Positions 38,401-43,752 of a stretch of 64,000 nucleotides of DNA are shown piece after piece. The notes beneath the pieces were generated by a model. It was given only the letters and a program-made list of their open reading frames with translations, was not told the DNA's origin and did no database searches. Where the stretch lies: positions 11,707,511-11,771,510 of the forward strand of contig JABAKD010000007.1 of assembly GCA_012845835.1 (NCBI GenBank), read 5' to 3'. Origin of the DNA: Undaria pinnatifida. Lineage: Eukaryota > Sar > Phaeophyceae > Laminariales > Alariaceae. The first letter of the stretch is position 1. The number at the start of each line of letters is the position of its first letter. Position numbers and translations under genes: made by a program.

Positions 38401-38757
38401 ATAGCGGTTCTAATCGCTCCAAACAGTACGGCGCAGCTGTCGATGGTTCTACTGTTTGCGGTTGTATTTGTTTTCATTTCTGAAACTCTGTCTCCTTTCA
38501 GAAATGCAGCAGACACGAATCGTTATCGCTGGGGAAACGGGATAATCGTGGCTAGCATGTACGTAGCGTTCTTAATGAAGATCGATGTTGCGCACGATGA
38601 GACAGAGGCCCTCTTGACGTTTTCGGGTGTCTTGATCGCGGCGAACGCGTTCATGGTCGTCACTATTTTGGTTCAAGCGGTGCTATTGGGCAAGACATGG
38701 TGTCGTAGGAACAGAGTTGTCCGCGAGGTTGACACACCGGTCCGCCGCCAGGTCTAG
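5355..38757 (+). CDS. Giant multi-exon gene: Pmp-like beta-helix rungs, Cys-rich module, multipass membrane domain (5' end not in window)
   Basis: This entry groups the plus-strand exons listed individually. Seven isolated 78-81-nt exons are all flanked by AG and GT, all begin with two bases and end with one base of a Gly codon (phase 1-1), and each encodes one rung of the form G-A-[ILV]...F-x-x-N-x-A-x-x-G-G. They lead into a dense 3' part (34040-38757) where phases match at every junction I could place. The predicted product is a secreted right-handed beta-helix of chlamydial-Pmp type, then a Cys-rich stalk with a G-Y-x-G-P-Y-C motif, then about seven membrane segments. I know this architecture from stramenopile surface-protein families; the function is not established. 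The upstream start and possible missed exons are unresolved. Separate decayed paralogues are the alternative, but uniform strand and phase argue for one gene. Confidence 0.6.
5538..5807. mobile_element. MITE-like family 4, copy a
   Basis: The left end CGCGTGCGACGATAGGGG is an imperfect inverted match to the right end (reverse complement CGCGTGCTACGTTTGAGG). The internal sequence is shared in the same orientation with about 23432-23725, including GAAATAGG, CATGGGAG and TTGGGAGA blocks in the same order. No protein is encoded. The inverted ends are degenerate, so this is an old copy. Confidence 0.45.
6470..6713. mobile_element. MITE family 1, copy b (left end degenerate)
   Basis: Shares with the 4582 copy the core GAGCCACTCGCGCGAGCGAC, the second CGCGAGCGAC palindrome half, and the right end GGATCCCCCTACGGTA. 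The left terminal repeat is hard to recognise and probably mutated or lost, so the left boundary is approximate. Confidence 0.6.
8089..8166 (+). CDS. Pmp-like rung exon 2 (78 nt, phase 1-1)
   Basis: Acceptor TTTCGCAG, donor GTGAGG. It encodes A-A-I-F-V-Y-E-T-D-V-Y-M-F-G then F-T-N-N-Q-A-M-N-G-G, a textbook rung with the F-x-N-N-x-A signature and the closing Gly pair split by the intron. One codon shorter than the usual 27. Confidence 0.7.
8650..8896. mobile_element. MITE family 3, copy a
   Basis: The right terminus GCAACCCCTACCGTGGGATGA is mirrored by a weak left terminus near CCCCACGGCTGG. Two internal copies of TCCTCACATGAGGAACT (each a perfect palindromic core) lie at about 8692 and 8824. 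The same layout recurs at 11918-12176, 27872-28130 and 54893-55150. No ORF is shared between copies. Confidence 0.7.
8897..11917 (+). other. Intron-like region, no recognised feature
   Basis: About 3 kb between the family 3 element copies. I found no exon with both rung signature and splice borders, no RNA gene and no clear repeat. ORFs here are short and resemble nothing I know. Confidence 0.4.
11918..12176. mobile_element. MITE family 3, copy b
   Basis: Best-preserved ends of this family: left GAGTCATCCCC, right GGGATGACTC, with GGCA on both outer sides as a possible 4-bp target duplication. Internal halves AGCTCCTAACATGAGGAGC and AGTTCCTCGCATGGGGAGCT correspond to the two palindromic cores of the family. 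Confidence 0.75.
12177..13020 (+). other. Intron-like region, no recognised feature
   Basis: About 840 bp with no exon, repeat or RNA gene that I can support. It ends in the acceptor CCCACAG of rung exon 3. Confidence 0.4.
13021..13101 (+). CDS. Pmp-like rung exon 3 (81 nt, phase 1-1)
   Basis: Acceptor CCCACAG, donor GTGAGA. It encodes G-A-I-C-T-E-E-A-M-V-Y-A-N-G then E-Y-Y-G-N-Y-A-R-N-V-G-G. The Asn-x-Ala and closing Gly-Gly match the rung pattern; Tyr stands in for the usual Phe. Confidence 0.7.
14234..14314 (+). CDS. Pmp-like rung exon 4 (81 nt, phase 1-1)
   Basis: Acceptor CAATGCAG, donor GTGAGG. It encodes G-A-L-F-F-Y-A-S-K-V, then T-F-A-H-N-T-A-H-N-D-G-G. Only about 1.1 kb downstream of rung exon 3, the closest spacing among the isolated rungs. 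Confidence 0.7.
15220..15247. repeat. 10-bp-stem hairpin
   Basis: GCCGCCATGC and GCATGGCGGC form a perfect 10-bp stem with an 8-nt loop. Confidence 0.6.
15279..15340 (+). repeat. 31-bp tandem duplication
   Basis: Two adjacent 31-bp units beginning CATAGATCAGAAG, differing at two positions, directly downstream of the hairpin at 15220. Confidence 0.8.
16351..16640 (+). repeat. Cluster of ACCGCACCGTAGG-like repeats with leading hairpin
   Basis: Short units related to CCGCACCGTAGG occur at about 16391, 16431, 16471, 16501, 16573, 16604 and 16629, all in one orientation and 27-72 bp apart. The block opens with an inverted repeat, CCTATCGGTTCCGT against ACGGAACCGTAGG (16351-16402). Clustered short repeats of this kind occur in subterminal regions of some DNA transposons as transposase-binding sites; that reading is inference. 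Confidence 0.65.
17560..18740 (+). repeat. Degenerate tandem array with TATA-like motifs
   Basis: Units of roughly 200-350 bp share a block with GTCGACA, then a GATTGGCTGG-type motif, then a TATA-like element: GACATAAAGG (about 18105), CGTATAAAACG (about 18479), GTGTATAAAGG (about 18706). A diverged first unit near 17835-17890 has GTCGACACAGC and CGCTGATTGG. Unit lengths are uneven and I cannot give an identity. It could be a satellite, or a promoter-bearing repeat. Confidence 0.5.
17763..17787. repeat. (TA)n microsatellite
   Basis: An uninterrupted TA run of about 12 repeats inside the tandem array. Confidence 0.9.
18750..22890. other. Long stretch without recognised features
   Basis: About 4.1 kb with only an AGT/AGC microsatellite (19197-19226). 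The TATA-like GGCGTATAAAAGG near 20269 has no obvious gene behind it. ORFs of up to 180 codons occur on the minus strand (20013-20555) but show no family resemblance and no splice context. Confidence 0.4.
19197..19226. repeat. AGT/AGC trinucleotide microsatellite
   Basis: A mixed run of TAGTAGCAG units. Confidence 0.85.
22893..23285 (-). pseudogene. Possible Ty3/gypsy integrase C-terminal fragment
   Basis: A 130-codon minus-strand ORF contains V-V-I-Y-R...H-A-E-Y-I-V-H-L-G-Q-M-K-K-Y-Y, which resembles the tail of gypsy integrases where a small SH3-like fold ends in V-H-V-x-x-L-K-x-Y. It continues with an acidic F-D-A-F-D-D-L segment. No RT, RNase H or LTR is visible nearby, so if the assignment is right this is a detached relic. 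It is a weak, motif-level assignment and could be a chance ORF. Confidence 0.3.
23432..23725. mobile_element. MITE-like family 4, copy b
   Basis: Shares ordered blocks with 5538-5807 (GGAAATAGG, CATGGGAGGTTTCG, CTTGGGAGAGGTCTTAAGC) and a right end ATCTCTATCGTAGCGCG. The left end is uncertain. A small decayed run of GCTGACGAAGC/GCTGGTGCTAACGAA units lies just upstream (about 23314-23362). Confidence 0.4.
23834..24130 (+). repeat. Tandem duplication just upstream of rung exon 5
   Basis: Two diverged units: one beginning GCCGTGCCCATACCGCGGT (about 23834) and one beginning GGCCTTGCCCATACCGTGGT (about 24008). Both continue through a GTGGAT-GATGGAAT block and end in GCCGGATCCAACGTAGTC or ACCGGATCCAACGTGCTC. 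The second unit ends within 20 bp of the exon acceptor. Confidence 0.7.
24141..24221 (+). CDS. Pmp-like rung exon 5 (81 nt, phase 1-1)
   Basis: Acceptor ACGCCCCAG, donor GTAAGC. It encodes G-A-V-C-Y-W-D-S-E-A-V-M-D-G then V-T-F-D-S-N-S-A-I-S-E-G-G, with the full F-x-x-N-x-A-x-x-x-G-G signature. The repeat unit immediately upstream suggests this exon's 5' flank was once tandemly duplicated. Confidence 0.75.
24222..25261 (+). other. Intron-like region, no recognised feature
   Basis: About 1 kb with no exon, RNA gene or repeat that I can support, up to the family 2 element. Confidence 0.4.
25262..25518. mobile_element. MITE family 2, copy a (inverted relative to the others)
   Basis: Terminal inverted repeats: left GAGTCGTTCTACGATAGCC, right the reverse complement of GACTGATTCTACGATAGCC. 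It shares its interior, in reverse orientation, with 28769-29019 and 52789-53035: the AAACCAGCTCCCGGCCGTAT block, GCAAACAAGAAAATG, and CGAGTCGAGGAGCCATGAAACG. GTTG flanks both sides as a possible 4-bp duplication. Its long ORFs are not shared with the other copies, so it is non-coding. Confidence 0.75.
25519..26763 (+). other. Intron-like region, no recognised feature
   Basis: About 1.2 kb. I see no exon, RNA gene or repeat unit. Confidence 0.4.
26764..27037. mobile_element. MITE family 1, copy c
   Basis: Outer ends TGACCCAGCCTACGGTA and the reverse complement of TGACCCTGGCTACGATAGG. It has the perfect palindromic core GAGCCACTCGCGCGAGTGGCTC and shares with copy a the GCGGATTGATTTCGTC and GGTTACTC-GGGTGAC blocks. 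Confidence 0.75.
27594..27671 (+). CDS. Pmp-like rung exon 6 (78 nt, phase 1-1)
   Basis: Acceptor TTTTGCAG, donor GTGAGA. It encodes G-A-L-Y-T-R-E-G-M-V-T-I-D-G then A-N-F-V-N-N-S-A-A-S-G-G, the best match to the F-x-N-N-x-A rung consensus among the isolated exons. A family 3 element begins only about 200 bp downstream in the following intron. Confidence 0.75.
27872..28130. mobile_element. MITE family 3, copy c
   Basis: Left end CCACGGCAGGGGTGCCGCAG and right end CTGCAGCCCTTACAGTGGGATGA are imperfect inverted repeats. Internal GCTCCTAAAACGAGGAGC and AGTTCCACTCTTGAGAGGAGCT correspond to the two family cores. Confidence 0.65.
28571..28745. repeat. Short tandem duplication and partial family 3 element
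   Basis: A segment of the CGTAGAAA-GTATGGTC-GTTT type occurs twice (about 28573 and 28605). It is followed by a partial family 3 right half with CTCCACATGATAGGAGCTC and a terminus like CACCCCTACCATG...GGATGA. Confidence 0.5.
28769..29019. mobile_element. MITE family 2, copy b
   Basis: Left GGCTGATTCTACGATAGG and right GGGGGGCTACGTAGAACGACGT form terminal inverted repeats. The interior shares TTTATGGCTGCTCGAC and GATACGACCGGTAGCTGGTTT with the 52789 copy. Confidence 0.7.
29020..31042 (+). other. Intron-like region with no supported exon
   Basis: About 2 kb upstream of rung exon 7. A reading near 30836-30900 contains C-G-G-E-A-L-I-Y-R-S and vaguely recalls a rung but lacks a good acceptor. 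Nothing else was recognised. Confidence 0.35.
31043..31123 (+). CDS. Pmp-like rung exon 7 (81 nt, phase 1-1)
   Basis: Acceptor ATACCCACAG, donor GTAAAG. It encodes G-A-I-Y-C-F-M-S-N-F-T-V-A-G-A-M-S-F-T-G then D-L-A-A-T-E-E-G. The opening and length are right; the Asn before Ala is Asp, and the first Gly of the closing pair is Glu, so it is a diverged rung. Confidence 0.6.
31513..31580 (+). repeat. Perfect 34-bp tandem duplication
   Basis: Two identical adjacent 34-bp units beginning CTGTCGGAGGTTCGATG, with no mismatch, so recent. Confidence 0.9.
31600..33390 (+). other. Intron-like region with G-rich tracts and a palindrome
   Basis: Contains a perfect 16-bp palindrome ACAGCTAGCTAGCTGT at 31941-31956 and plus-strand G-rich blocks at 32003-32015, 32086-32113 and 32258-32322. 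No exon recognised. Confidence 0.5.
32003..32322 (+). repeat. Cluster of G-rich, quadruplex-capable tracts
   Basis: Three blocks within about 320 bp. The middle one (32086-32113) has four runs of at least three G with short loops. The last is a GGGA microsatellite that extends into G7 and G6 runs. Confidence 0.7.
33392..34107 (+). repeat. Tandem duplication spanning intron 3' end and start of a rung exon
   Basis: Copy 1 (about 33392-33762) and copy 2 (about 33774-34107) both run from ATCGTTGACATGATGTACTG through TTTCGCGCATCCAACTGC to the first about 68 nt of the rung exon. Copy 1 carries an extra segment of about 36 bp near 33470-33515. Copy 1 ends in mid-exon (ACTGCTTCGAATC), where copy 2 begins. 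Confidence 0.85.
33695..33762 (+). pseudogene. Truncated duplicate rung exon with dead acceptor
   Basis: The sequence is nearly identical to the start of the 34040 exon (G-A-M-G-V-M-S-F-A-L-S then F-I-N-N-T-A-S). The acceptor that reads TCTGCAG in the live copy is TCTGCCG here, and the exon breaks off after about 68 nt at the duplication junction. It should therefore be skipped in splicing. Confidence 0.8.
34040..34348 (+). CDS. Large rung exon encoding about four Pmp-like repeats
   Basis: Acceptor ATTCTGCAG, donor GTGAGTCG; 309 nt, phase 1-1 like the small rungs. It encodes successive units each containing G-G-A: F-I-N-N-T-A-S-S-F-G-G-A-M, F-E-S-N-L-A-S-V-G-G-A-I-Y, F-K-S-N-E-A-T-D-G-G-A-F-Y and F-L-S-N-F-A. 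This F-x-x-N-x-A-x-x-G-G-A-[IVM]-Y pattern is the hallmark of chlamydial Pmp-type beta-helix repeats. Fusion of several rungs into one exon contrasts with the one-rung exons upstream. Confidence 0.85.
34731..35005 (+). CDS. Rung exon with transition to Cys-rich region
   Basis: Acceptor GGCAATTCAG; the phase joins the previous exon. It reads V-S-G-G-A-V-Y-H-T-G then F-T-E-N-K-A-G, a second diverged rung F-L-D-N-A-Y-Y-C-S-G-G-E, and a Cys pair W-C-G-T-C-A-A-C. The 3' end is uncertain: the donor at GAT/GTAGAA (35005) keeps phase 0 with the next exon, but the ORF stays open to 35097 and other donors are possible. Confidence 0.6.
35275..35581 (+). CDS. Cys-rich stalk exon
   Basis: Acceptor GCGCTACAG, donor GTGAGA. 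It encodes F-C-S-D-C-F-Q-E-V-C-A-R-C, then a K-G-Y-F-R-T-S...V-L-R-C segment, then A-C-L-G-G-T-D, Y-C and G-Y-K-G-P. The order L-x-x-G-Y-[FWY]-R-x-S, then C, then A-C-x-G-G, then G-Y-x-G-P-x-C is a recurrent module between beta-helix and membrane domain in stramenopile Pmp-like proteins, as I recall the family. The final Tyr codon is split by the intron and completed by the next exon, giving G-P-Y-C, which strongly supports this junction. It likely lies outside the membrane as a disulphide-bonded stalk. Confidence 0.75.
35582..36749 (+). other. Intron of the 3' gene part, with possible rung relic
   Basis: A 1168-bp intron bounded by GTGAGA and CTGTTCAG. At about 36022-36086 a short plus-strand reading, G-V-D-N-A-F-L-Y-W-T-E-Y then A-T-E-F-G-G-A-L, looks like a decayed rung (compare F-I-N-N-T-A-S-S-F-G-G-A-M). 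It has no good paired splice sites. Confidence 0.6.
36750..37045 (+). CDS. Juxtamembrane Cys motif and first membrane segment exon
   Basis: Acceptor CCTGTTCAG, donor GTACAAGG; phase 1 in, phase 0 out. It opens with C-A-V-C-E-E-G-F and S-C-R-K-C, continuing the Cys-rich stalk. A strong hydrophobic segment follows (L-G-L-T-I-T-A-T-V-A-L-L-L-L-A-A-L-G-L), then a basic, probably cytoplasmic loop with R-R-R-N-I-R and a closing T-V-W-Q-I-L-F-Q. The K-I...W-Q-I...Q motif before the next membrane block is typical of this multipass family. Confidence 0.8.
37783..38757 (+). CDS. Multipass C-terminal membrane domain exon with stop codon
   Basis: Acceptor TCCCAACAG; in phase with the previous exon; 324 codons to a TAG at 38755-38757. 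After F-D-A-I-S-G-D-V-F-P-G-V-Y-K-A-F and N-L-D-L it shows about six hydrophobic segments: around S-Y-S-C-I-V-S-I-N-F, L-L-A-A-T-I-A-P-I-V-I-V-V-V-L-A, Y-L-A-L-F-V-Y-S-P, F-G-T-A-A-L-F-A-L-V-L, the long L-S-M-V-L-L-F-A-V-V-F-V-F-I-S, and near-terminal A-N-A-F-M-V-V-T-I-L-V-Q-A-V-L-L. The tail is basic and presumably cytosolic. This is the best single coding exon in the window: long, open and coherent. Function unknown; a membrane sensor or anchor for the beta-helix ectodomain is inference. Confidence 0.85.
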   Translation, partial: FDAISGDVFPGVYKAFVSNLGLINLDLGFVLSYSCIVSINFYDNLLAATIAPIVIVVVLAGNYLVAVLRNTSSASEMREILRKHQASAIYLALFVYSPVSNKIFQTFACDELDDGNSYLRADYSVSCLTHRHNRYKTYAKVMGCVYPFGTAALFALVLGRHRRDLIKPDRRNNSRLTPFRPLWASYKPSRYYYEVIECGRRVCLTGIAVLIAPNSTAQLSMVLLFAVVFVFISETLSPFRNAADTNRYRWGNGIIVASMYVAFLMKIDVAHDETEALLTFSGVLIAANAFMVVTILVQAVLLGKTWCRRNRVVREVDTPVRRQV

Positions 38758-38934
38758 GATTGGGCGGGTAAAAAAAAACACCGAAGCATAATGGACCAAG
38801 ACCAAGATGAAGTCCTGCCACGAAATATCCACGTTCTAAAACATTGCGAGTTTCCTCAAACGTATCCCGAACAGACAGGGACATTATGCCTGATTGGTTC
38901 AATGAACAGGTTGACTGGGTTTCTTTGAAGTGGT

Positions 38935-39140
38935 AATGAGTGTGTGGGGTGTCAGTTTACGCCTATCGACAAGCCATAGTTTGTATATGGTATGTTGGTG
39001 TGTGATGCTAGCTTCGGATACACGGCGGAAGTCAGTGTTCCATGAAAGGGTACGATAAATTGGTGTACGATCGTCACTTTACGGTATAGTATACTATAGA
39101 CTATACCATATACTTGATGATCAGCGGGCATCGCCCCGTC
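38935..39140 (+). repeat. Dispersed repeat family 5, copy a, with hairpin
   Basis: About 200 bp shared with 62872-63075, including GATAAATTGGTGTACGATCG and a closing CCCCGTCTGGTC. It contains GGTATAGT (39083-39090) and ACTATACC (39100-39107), an 8-bp stem with a 9-nt loop. It lies about 180 bp after the stop codon of the giant gene. Confidence 0.7.
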
Positions 39141-39269
39141 TGGTCAGATATTGAATATCTATTCTTCTACTTCGTGTTTTCTCCTCCGATTGTTGGTCCT
39201 TCGTAGTGTACCTAGAGGGATCTCCCCATGAGCCACCTCACACCGGGCACAAAGATATTCCATGATGCT

Positions 39270-40240
39270 CTAAATAGCATGATCGTACGACAAGACATTT
39301 TGTGCCTTTGGACGGGACGACGGTGATAGTCGACTGCAGCGAGTATTGCGGCGCCTACAGTCGAGATGGAGGGGAACCAATTTTGTGAGGAGGCTTCTCC
39401 GTCTTCGAGGGCCACGAGGTCGACACTCCAGTTCTTGCTGACAATATAATTGCTGGGTTTGCTGCGTTGCAAGCGCAGGCTCTTGCCAACGCAATGCTCC
39501 GTGGAGGGAGCAGTCGGGGATGGGCAGTCGCCAAAGGCAGCGCTGCATTCCCGACGAATCAGCTATTCCTCGAGGGAATTCTGCAAGAAATAGTCGGCCA
39601 GTTGAAATGACAGTGATGGCAAGAAGTCCATGAACAGTAAGAAGAGCAATTTTGAATAATGGCTTCATTTCTATTAGCGTGGTCTTTGGAGGGAAGGGGA
39701 TGGGGGAAAAGCTGCGCAAACGCACCAGAGTCGGGAATGTTGCCAGAAGACGCAGAAACGGCAGAGTGGCAAACTCCACTGCAACCGCCCCAGCCACTAC
39801 CTCCGTAGAAGTGGCTGGCAGTGTAGCCGTTCCCGCTGTCGGCCGAGGAGAAAATTAGCGAAGATGGGAAAAAGGAGGTGGTGGCGGCTGATACCAAAAA
39901 TATGTGGTATTCGGAGACTGGCGTGCAGTAGTTAGATCGAAAAAACGTGGTGTCCTTGGAAAATGAGGACAGGGATGGCGGAGTTTGAGACGAAAGCAGC
40001 CACGAAGGATGAGCAGAAGTAACAATGGCCGCCGCCAACGCAGCAGTAACAGCGGAATCCGCAGAAGCAGCAGCATGATCAGAAGCAGCTGCAGCTGCAT
40101 CTGCAGTCGTCCAAACCGCTACCGCTCGCTTGGCCGCCGCCAGACCCAGCTGAATTTGCGAAGGTGTATTCAGTCAGAAGGGAGAGGCTTCGGGGGAATA
40201 AGGGATGGCGTCAAAGTTCGGTTGTGTAATTGAACTTCGA
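39270..40240 (+). pseudogene. Decayed Ala-rich coding-like region
   Basis: Read on the plus strand, fragments such as A-L-Q-A-Q-A-L-A-N-A-M-L-R-G and the Ala-rich A-N-A-A-V-T-A-E-S-A-E-A-A-A and A-A-A-A-A-S-A-V-V-Q-T-A-T-A-R look protein-like, but stops interrupt them repeatedly. The minus strand carries longer open frames (39559-40038; 39270-39797) without family resemblance. I do not recognise the source. A decayed gag-like or low-complexity gene, or chance, are all possible. Confidence 0.3.
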
Positions 40241-41380
40241 GTCGTACTTATCGTGCTCCGTGCGAGCGTCGGATGACGAGCGCATTGACTGTTGGATCAG
40301 GGCTGGGATCGGCACAAGATGGCTGGTTGATGTAGACAGCGCTCGGAGGCACGGTCCCCCGGGCGGTGAACCCTTTTCTGTCTTTCGAACCGGACTAGGT
40401 AACACTAAGTTCACGTAGACGGTCTTTCTTTCCCGAGTAGGCTTTGTCATTATTTTCAATAGTATTACGGCAAGATACTATCATTTTTGTTGGTGTAACC
40501 GAGACGATTTACTTCTCAACGGCAGCGCGGTTTCCTGATGTAGCATCATAGCATTGACTTGATATTCTTTGAGGTGAGAGTTATGCTATTAGTGTGGAAT
40601 GGCATCTACCATAGGACAGAGGGCGGTGAAGCCATGCACGGTAAAAACTTGTGTGGGTCACCCTGCACCCCCCCCCCCCCCCCCCCTTCCGTGGCAACTG
40701 TTTCTTCTTGCTTTTTGCTGATAATGCTTAGAAACGAAAGGCTGGATTTTTAAAGAAATGAGCGATTGTATGTGATCCTTGCCGAGCATATTATATCGTA
40801 TACTTCTCATAGCCGAGTTTGCTGTCGTATATGATATGAGTTGGCACTTTGATTCAGTTCCGATTATTTTTTTTGCCACTCAGTACCAAATAGGCAAAGG
40901 ATTAATGGCCATCGCCGGAAACACGACTTGTTGACATTGCCGTAAGAAACAGTCGTGGTACTCATTGGTATGTTACCGGTCTATCCCGCTGGTACCTTGT
41001 ACTTGGTAGGAGCATATTTTTGGTACATCGGAAAAAGCACACATAGGTTCATCAGTGTCAAATATTTCTGTTGCGAACATGTAAGGGTTAAAGCAGTACT
41101 ACTCACAACGATCGAGTAGTGCTGTCGTGCCCCAAGCGTTCTTACAAATAAACAGGTACACAAAAAATCGGTAGTCTTTACTGTAGTATTCTTCTTGTCC
41201 TTCGCCTATCATTTAATGTAAGTATTGGATTAGATGAGGCCTCCTGCCGCAAAGAAGAGGTCCTTACCCGGGATAAACGCCTGCACTAAGCTCCCAATCC
41301 CGAGATTAGTACGGTGCCGTAAATCCCTATTTGCAAAGTTTGTACCTGAAGAAACTGCTATTGCCAAGCTGGGTGGGAGG
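40241..41380. other. No recognised gene; poly-C tract
   Basis: About 1.1 kb with a run of about 19 C at 40668-40686 and AT-rich sequence around it. TAAGTATTGGATTAGATGAG-type sequence (41219) recurs near 41573. No coding region supported. Confidence 0.4.
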
Positions 41381-41625
41381 GATGGTCAGATAATGTATCG
41401 TCTCCTCAATATGTCTCCCTTTTGGTCTGGTGAGGAAAACAATGCGTAAGAAGGGCGATATCATACTCCTTTCATTATAAGATGTCAAACCATGGAAGCA
41501 TGTCGACTTGGATTTTATTTGCTCTTCGATTTTACTGCTGTATTTTTCTTCTCTTTCGTCTGTCATTTGATGTAAGTTTTGGATTAGATGAGACCTCCTA
41601 CCCCCGCCCGTGATTCTACCCATAC
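41380..41625 (-). repeat. Dispersed repeat family 6, copy a (protein-like in minus sense)
   Basis: The minus-strand reading contains M-I-S-P-F-L-R-I-V-F-L-T-R-P-K-G-R then E-E-T-I-H-Y-L. The same segment occurs at 54470-54610 with mostly conservative changes, so it was once coding or part of one repeat. The homology seems to end just after E-T-I-H-Y-L. Source unknown. Confidence 0.5.
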
Positions 41626-41799
41626 TTTCTTTTGTCGTTGTCGGTGATCGATGCGTACTTTTGGGCTAGGTTTAGGTCGTGCATTATCTCACCCATACTT
41701 ACGGAATATCTCGGTTACCGTTGCTTACACCCGGCAAAATCGTTCTGAAAAGCCTGGGACAAAACGGAATATATGGCTATTGCGTAGCGATTGTCCCGC

Positions 41800-42840
41800 G
41801 CCCGCTGAGAGTCCCCATCGCGTTCTTTTTTCCCCTCTGAACTCTCCCCCGCGCTGGTAGTGGGTCTATTATTACACCGTGCGACGCGCTCGGTCTTCCA
41901 TCCTCCGATCTTCATGATCTCGTCTACCGCCGTACCGGCCAGCGACTCGCTAAGCGATCCACCTGCTCTAAACCAGAGCGTCGTAAAGTGCTCGGGCAAC
42001 CCTCCTGCGCGTTAATGTCCCTGCAAAATAGGGGAGCAGTGATCGCCACTTAACCCCCTCTCCCCATTACCTTCCACCACGGGAACTGGTAGCCCGTGGT
42101 AAAATCTCAGGCAATCCCGAGAGGCGCAGATATGTACTCGGTAACCCCTCGACGTGCGCACGTCTACGGATTTTTTGCGTCTGCCAAGAACACCATTGCT
42201 TCTACCGACTTCCGCAGTCTTTTCCGAAAACGAAGTTAGAAACCAACCCTGCCGACTCGGGCAGTAGCAGGACCCGTGAGGCCAACGAGAAGGAGAGGTC
42301 GAACCCTCGCCTGATGGAGTAAAAGGCCAACGAGAATATAGCGATGTCACAAGTAATTGCGATACGCTGGGACAACGATTCCGCGAGCTGCGCACGCACT
42401 CGCATGCCCTGAAGCAACTTGGTTAGAGTATGCGATAAAATCGGTGCCGCCTACTTCACGAGGACGCCCACCTGTTGCTGTTCTTCGCTAACGAACGTAA
42501 GGTAGGAAACGCACTCGAGCAGCGGTTGCCATTCATTTTAACCGGGTCCCATTCCTATACTTTTCCAAGTTGTTCCAGCATGGCCATGCGCAACTTCGAA
42601 GCAAATGCTTCATTCATCGATCCATCTGAATACCGTTTTGCGCGACCGTTACCCGGCCGGTACGCACCTCCTTCGGCAATACCCACCCCGCGACAAGTTC
42701 GATCGTGCACCCACGTGGCCCCGTGCCGTTGGAAATCGAGGAAACACGCCCAATCCAAAACATCGTCGTCGGTACGCGTCGCCCAGCATCGGCACCTCCC
42801 TGATCTGGCCATGAGGATTGCATCGAAGTCGTCGGCTATC
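41800..42840 (-). pseudogene. DIRS-like tyrosine recombinase, inactive
   Basis: N-terminal part (to about 42840): W-A-C-F-L-D-F-Q-R-H-G-A-T-W-V-H, typical of the SAM-like domain. Catalytic domain: D-I-A-I-F-S-L-A-F-Y-S-I-R-R-G-F-D-L-S with the first Arg at about 42307-42312, then F-G-K-D. The C-terminal box reads T-L-W-F-R-A-G-G-S-L where H-x-x-R-x-G-G is expected, so the His is lost; the second Arg is kept. After G-G-W-K-T-E-R-V-A-R (Trp at about 41898-41900) the expected catalytic Tyr is Cys (41874-41876). Several frameshifts split the domain. The protein would normally cut and rejoin the circular DNA intermediate. Confidence 0.75.
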
Positions 42841-43431
42841 TTGCTTTTGCGCTTCTGGCCCGGACGATCGGCCATTACAGCGAAGACCACCGCCAGGTGA
42901 GCTTCATGTTTTTCCACATTCATCCGCACGACCGTCGTATCCGGGTGCCGCGGAAAAGGTGCCCCTCCAAATGGCTGCGTCCCACAGAACGAGAAGTAGT
43001 AAAATGTCCGACATTCTCTGTTCCGGACTTTGCACATCACACATATCGAAGGAGGTCCCGTGCGCAAGAAGCTCCTCCGGGAGGCTCGATCTCTCGCTGC
43101 ATCTGCACGCGCACGTACCCAAGGGAGGGTCCAGGCAAAGAACGCGAATAGGGGGATAGGACGAATACGTTGGCCATAGCGCCGGTGTACCACCGCATAC
43201 GAAATTATACCGACCCACGCTCGAAGCCAAATAAAAATATACATATCAAAGTCAACTAAAACGAAAGTAACAAGTACATACAGACAGTGGAGGACACGCT
43301 CATTCGCCCGCCGTTCGAAAGTCAACCTCGTGCGCAACCATCGCCCACTTGGGATACCGCCATTCCCGAAGTGCACCGTCCTGGTAAGGGCACTGAAACA
43401 ACCCAAACATTCCCTTCGGGGCAACTTACAA

Positions 43432-43752
43432 CTAGCGCAGCATTTCATGTTGGACGAGTGGGTACCAGTACTCTCTCGTATCGGGGACCACAACGACCGC
43501 GTGCGGATGACACTCCGCCAAGTGTTGTACGACGTGTCTTACCATAACCGGGGGAAGGAAATAGTTCCGGATTGCCTGCCCTCCCGTACGTGGCAATCTA
43601 GAAACATCCTGCGCCAACACGTCTTCCCCTGAGCATTCCGGACAATCGTACTGTGAGACGAACGGCAGCGTGTGGAAACTCCGCGGGATGCGTCGCGCCG
43701 ATGCGGTAGACGCCAAGAGTTTTTTTCTGAACCGGCCCAGCGCTTTACACAC
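43432..43752 (-). pseudogene. DIRS-like pol connector between RNase H and YR
   Basis: The minus-strand ORF has Y-D-C-P-E-C-S-G-E-D, then N-Y-F-L-P-P-V-M-V-R-H-V-V-Q-H-L and A-V-V-V-V-P-D-T-R-E-Y-W-Y-P-L-V. A comparable segment with W-x-G, N-[WYF]-x-x-P-P and V-V-V-P...W-x-P-L follows RNase H in YR retroelements. Position and motifs agree; its biochemical role is unclear. Confidence 0.6.
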
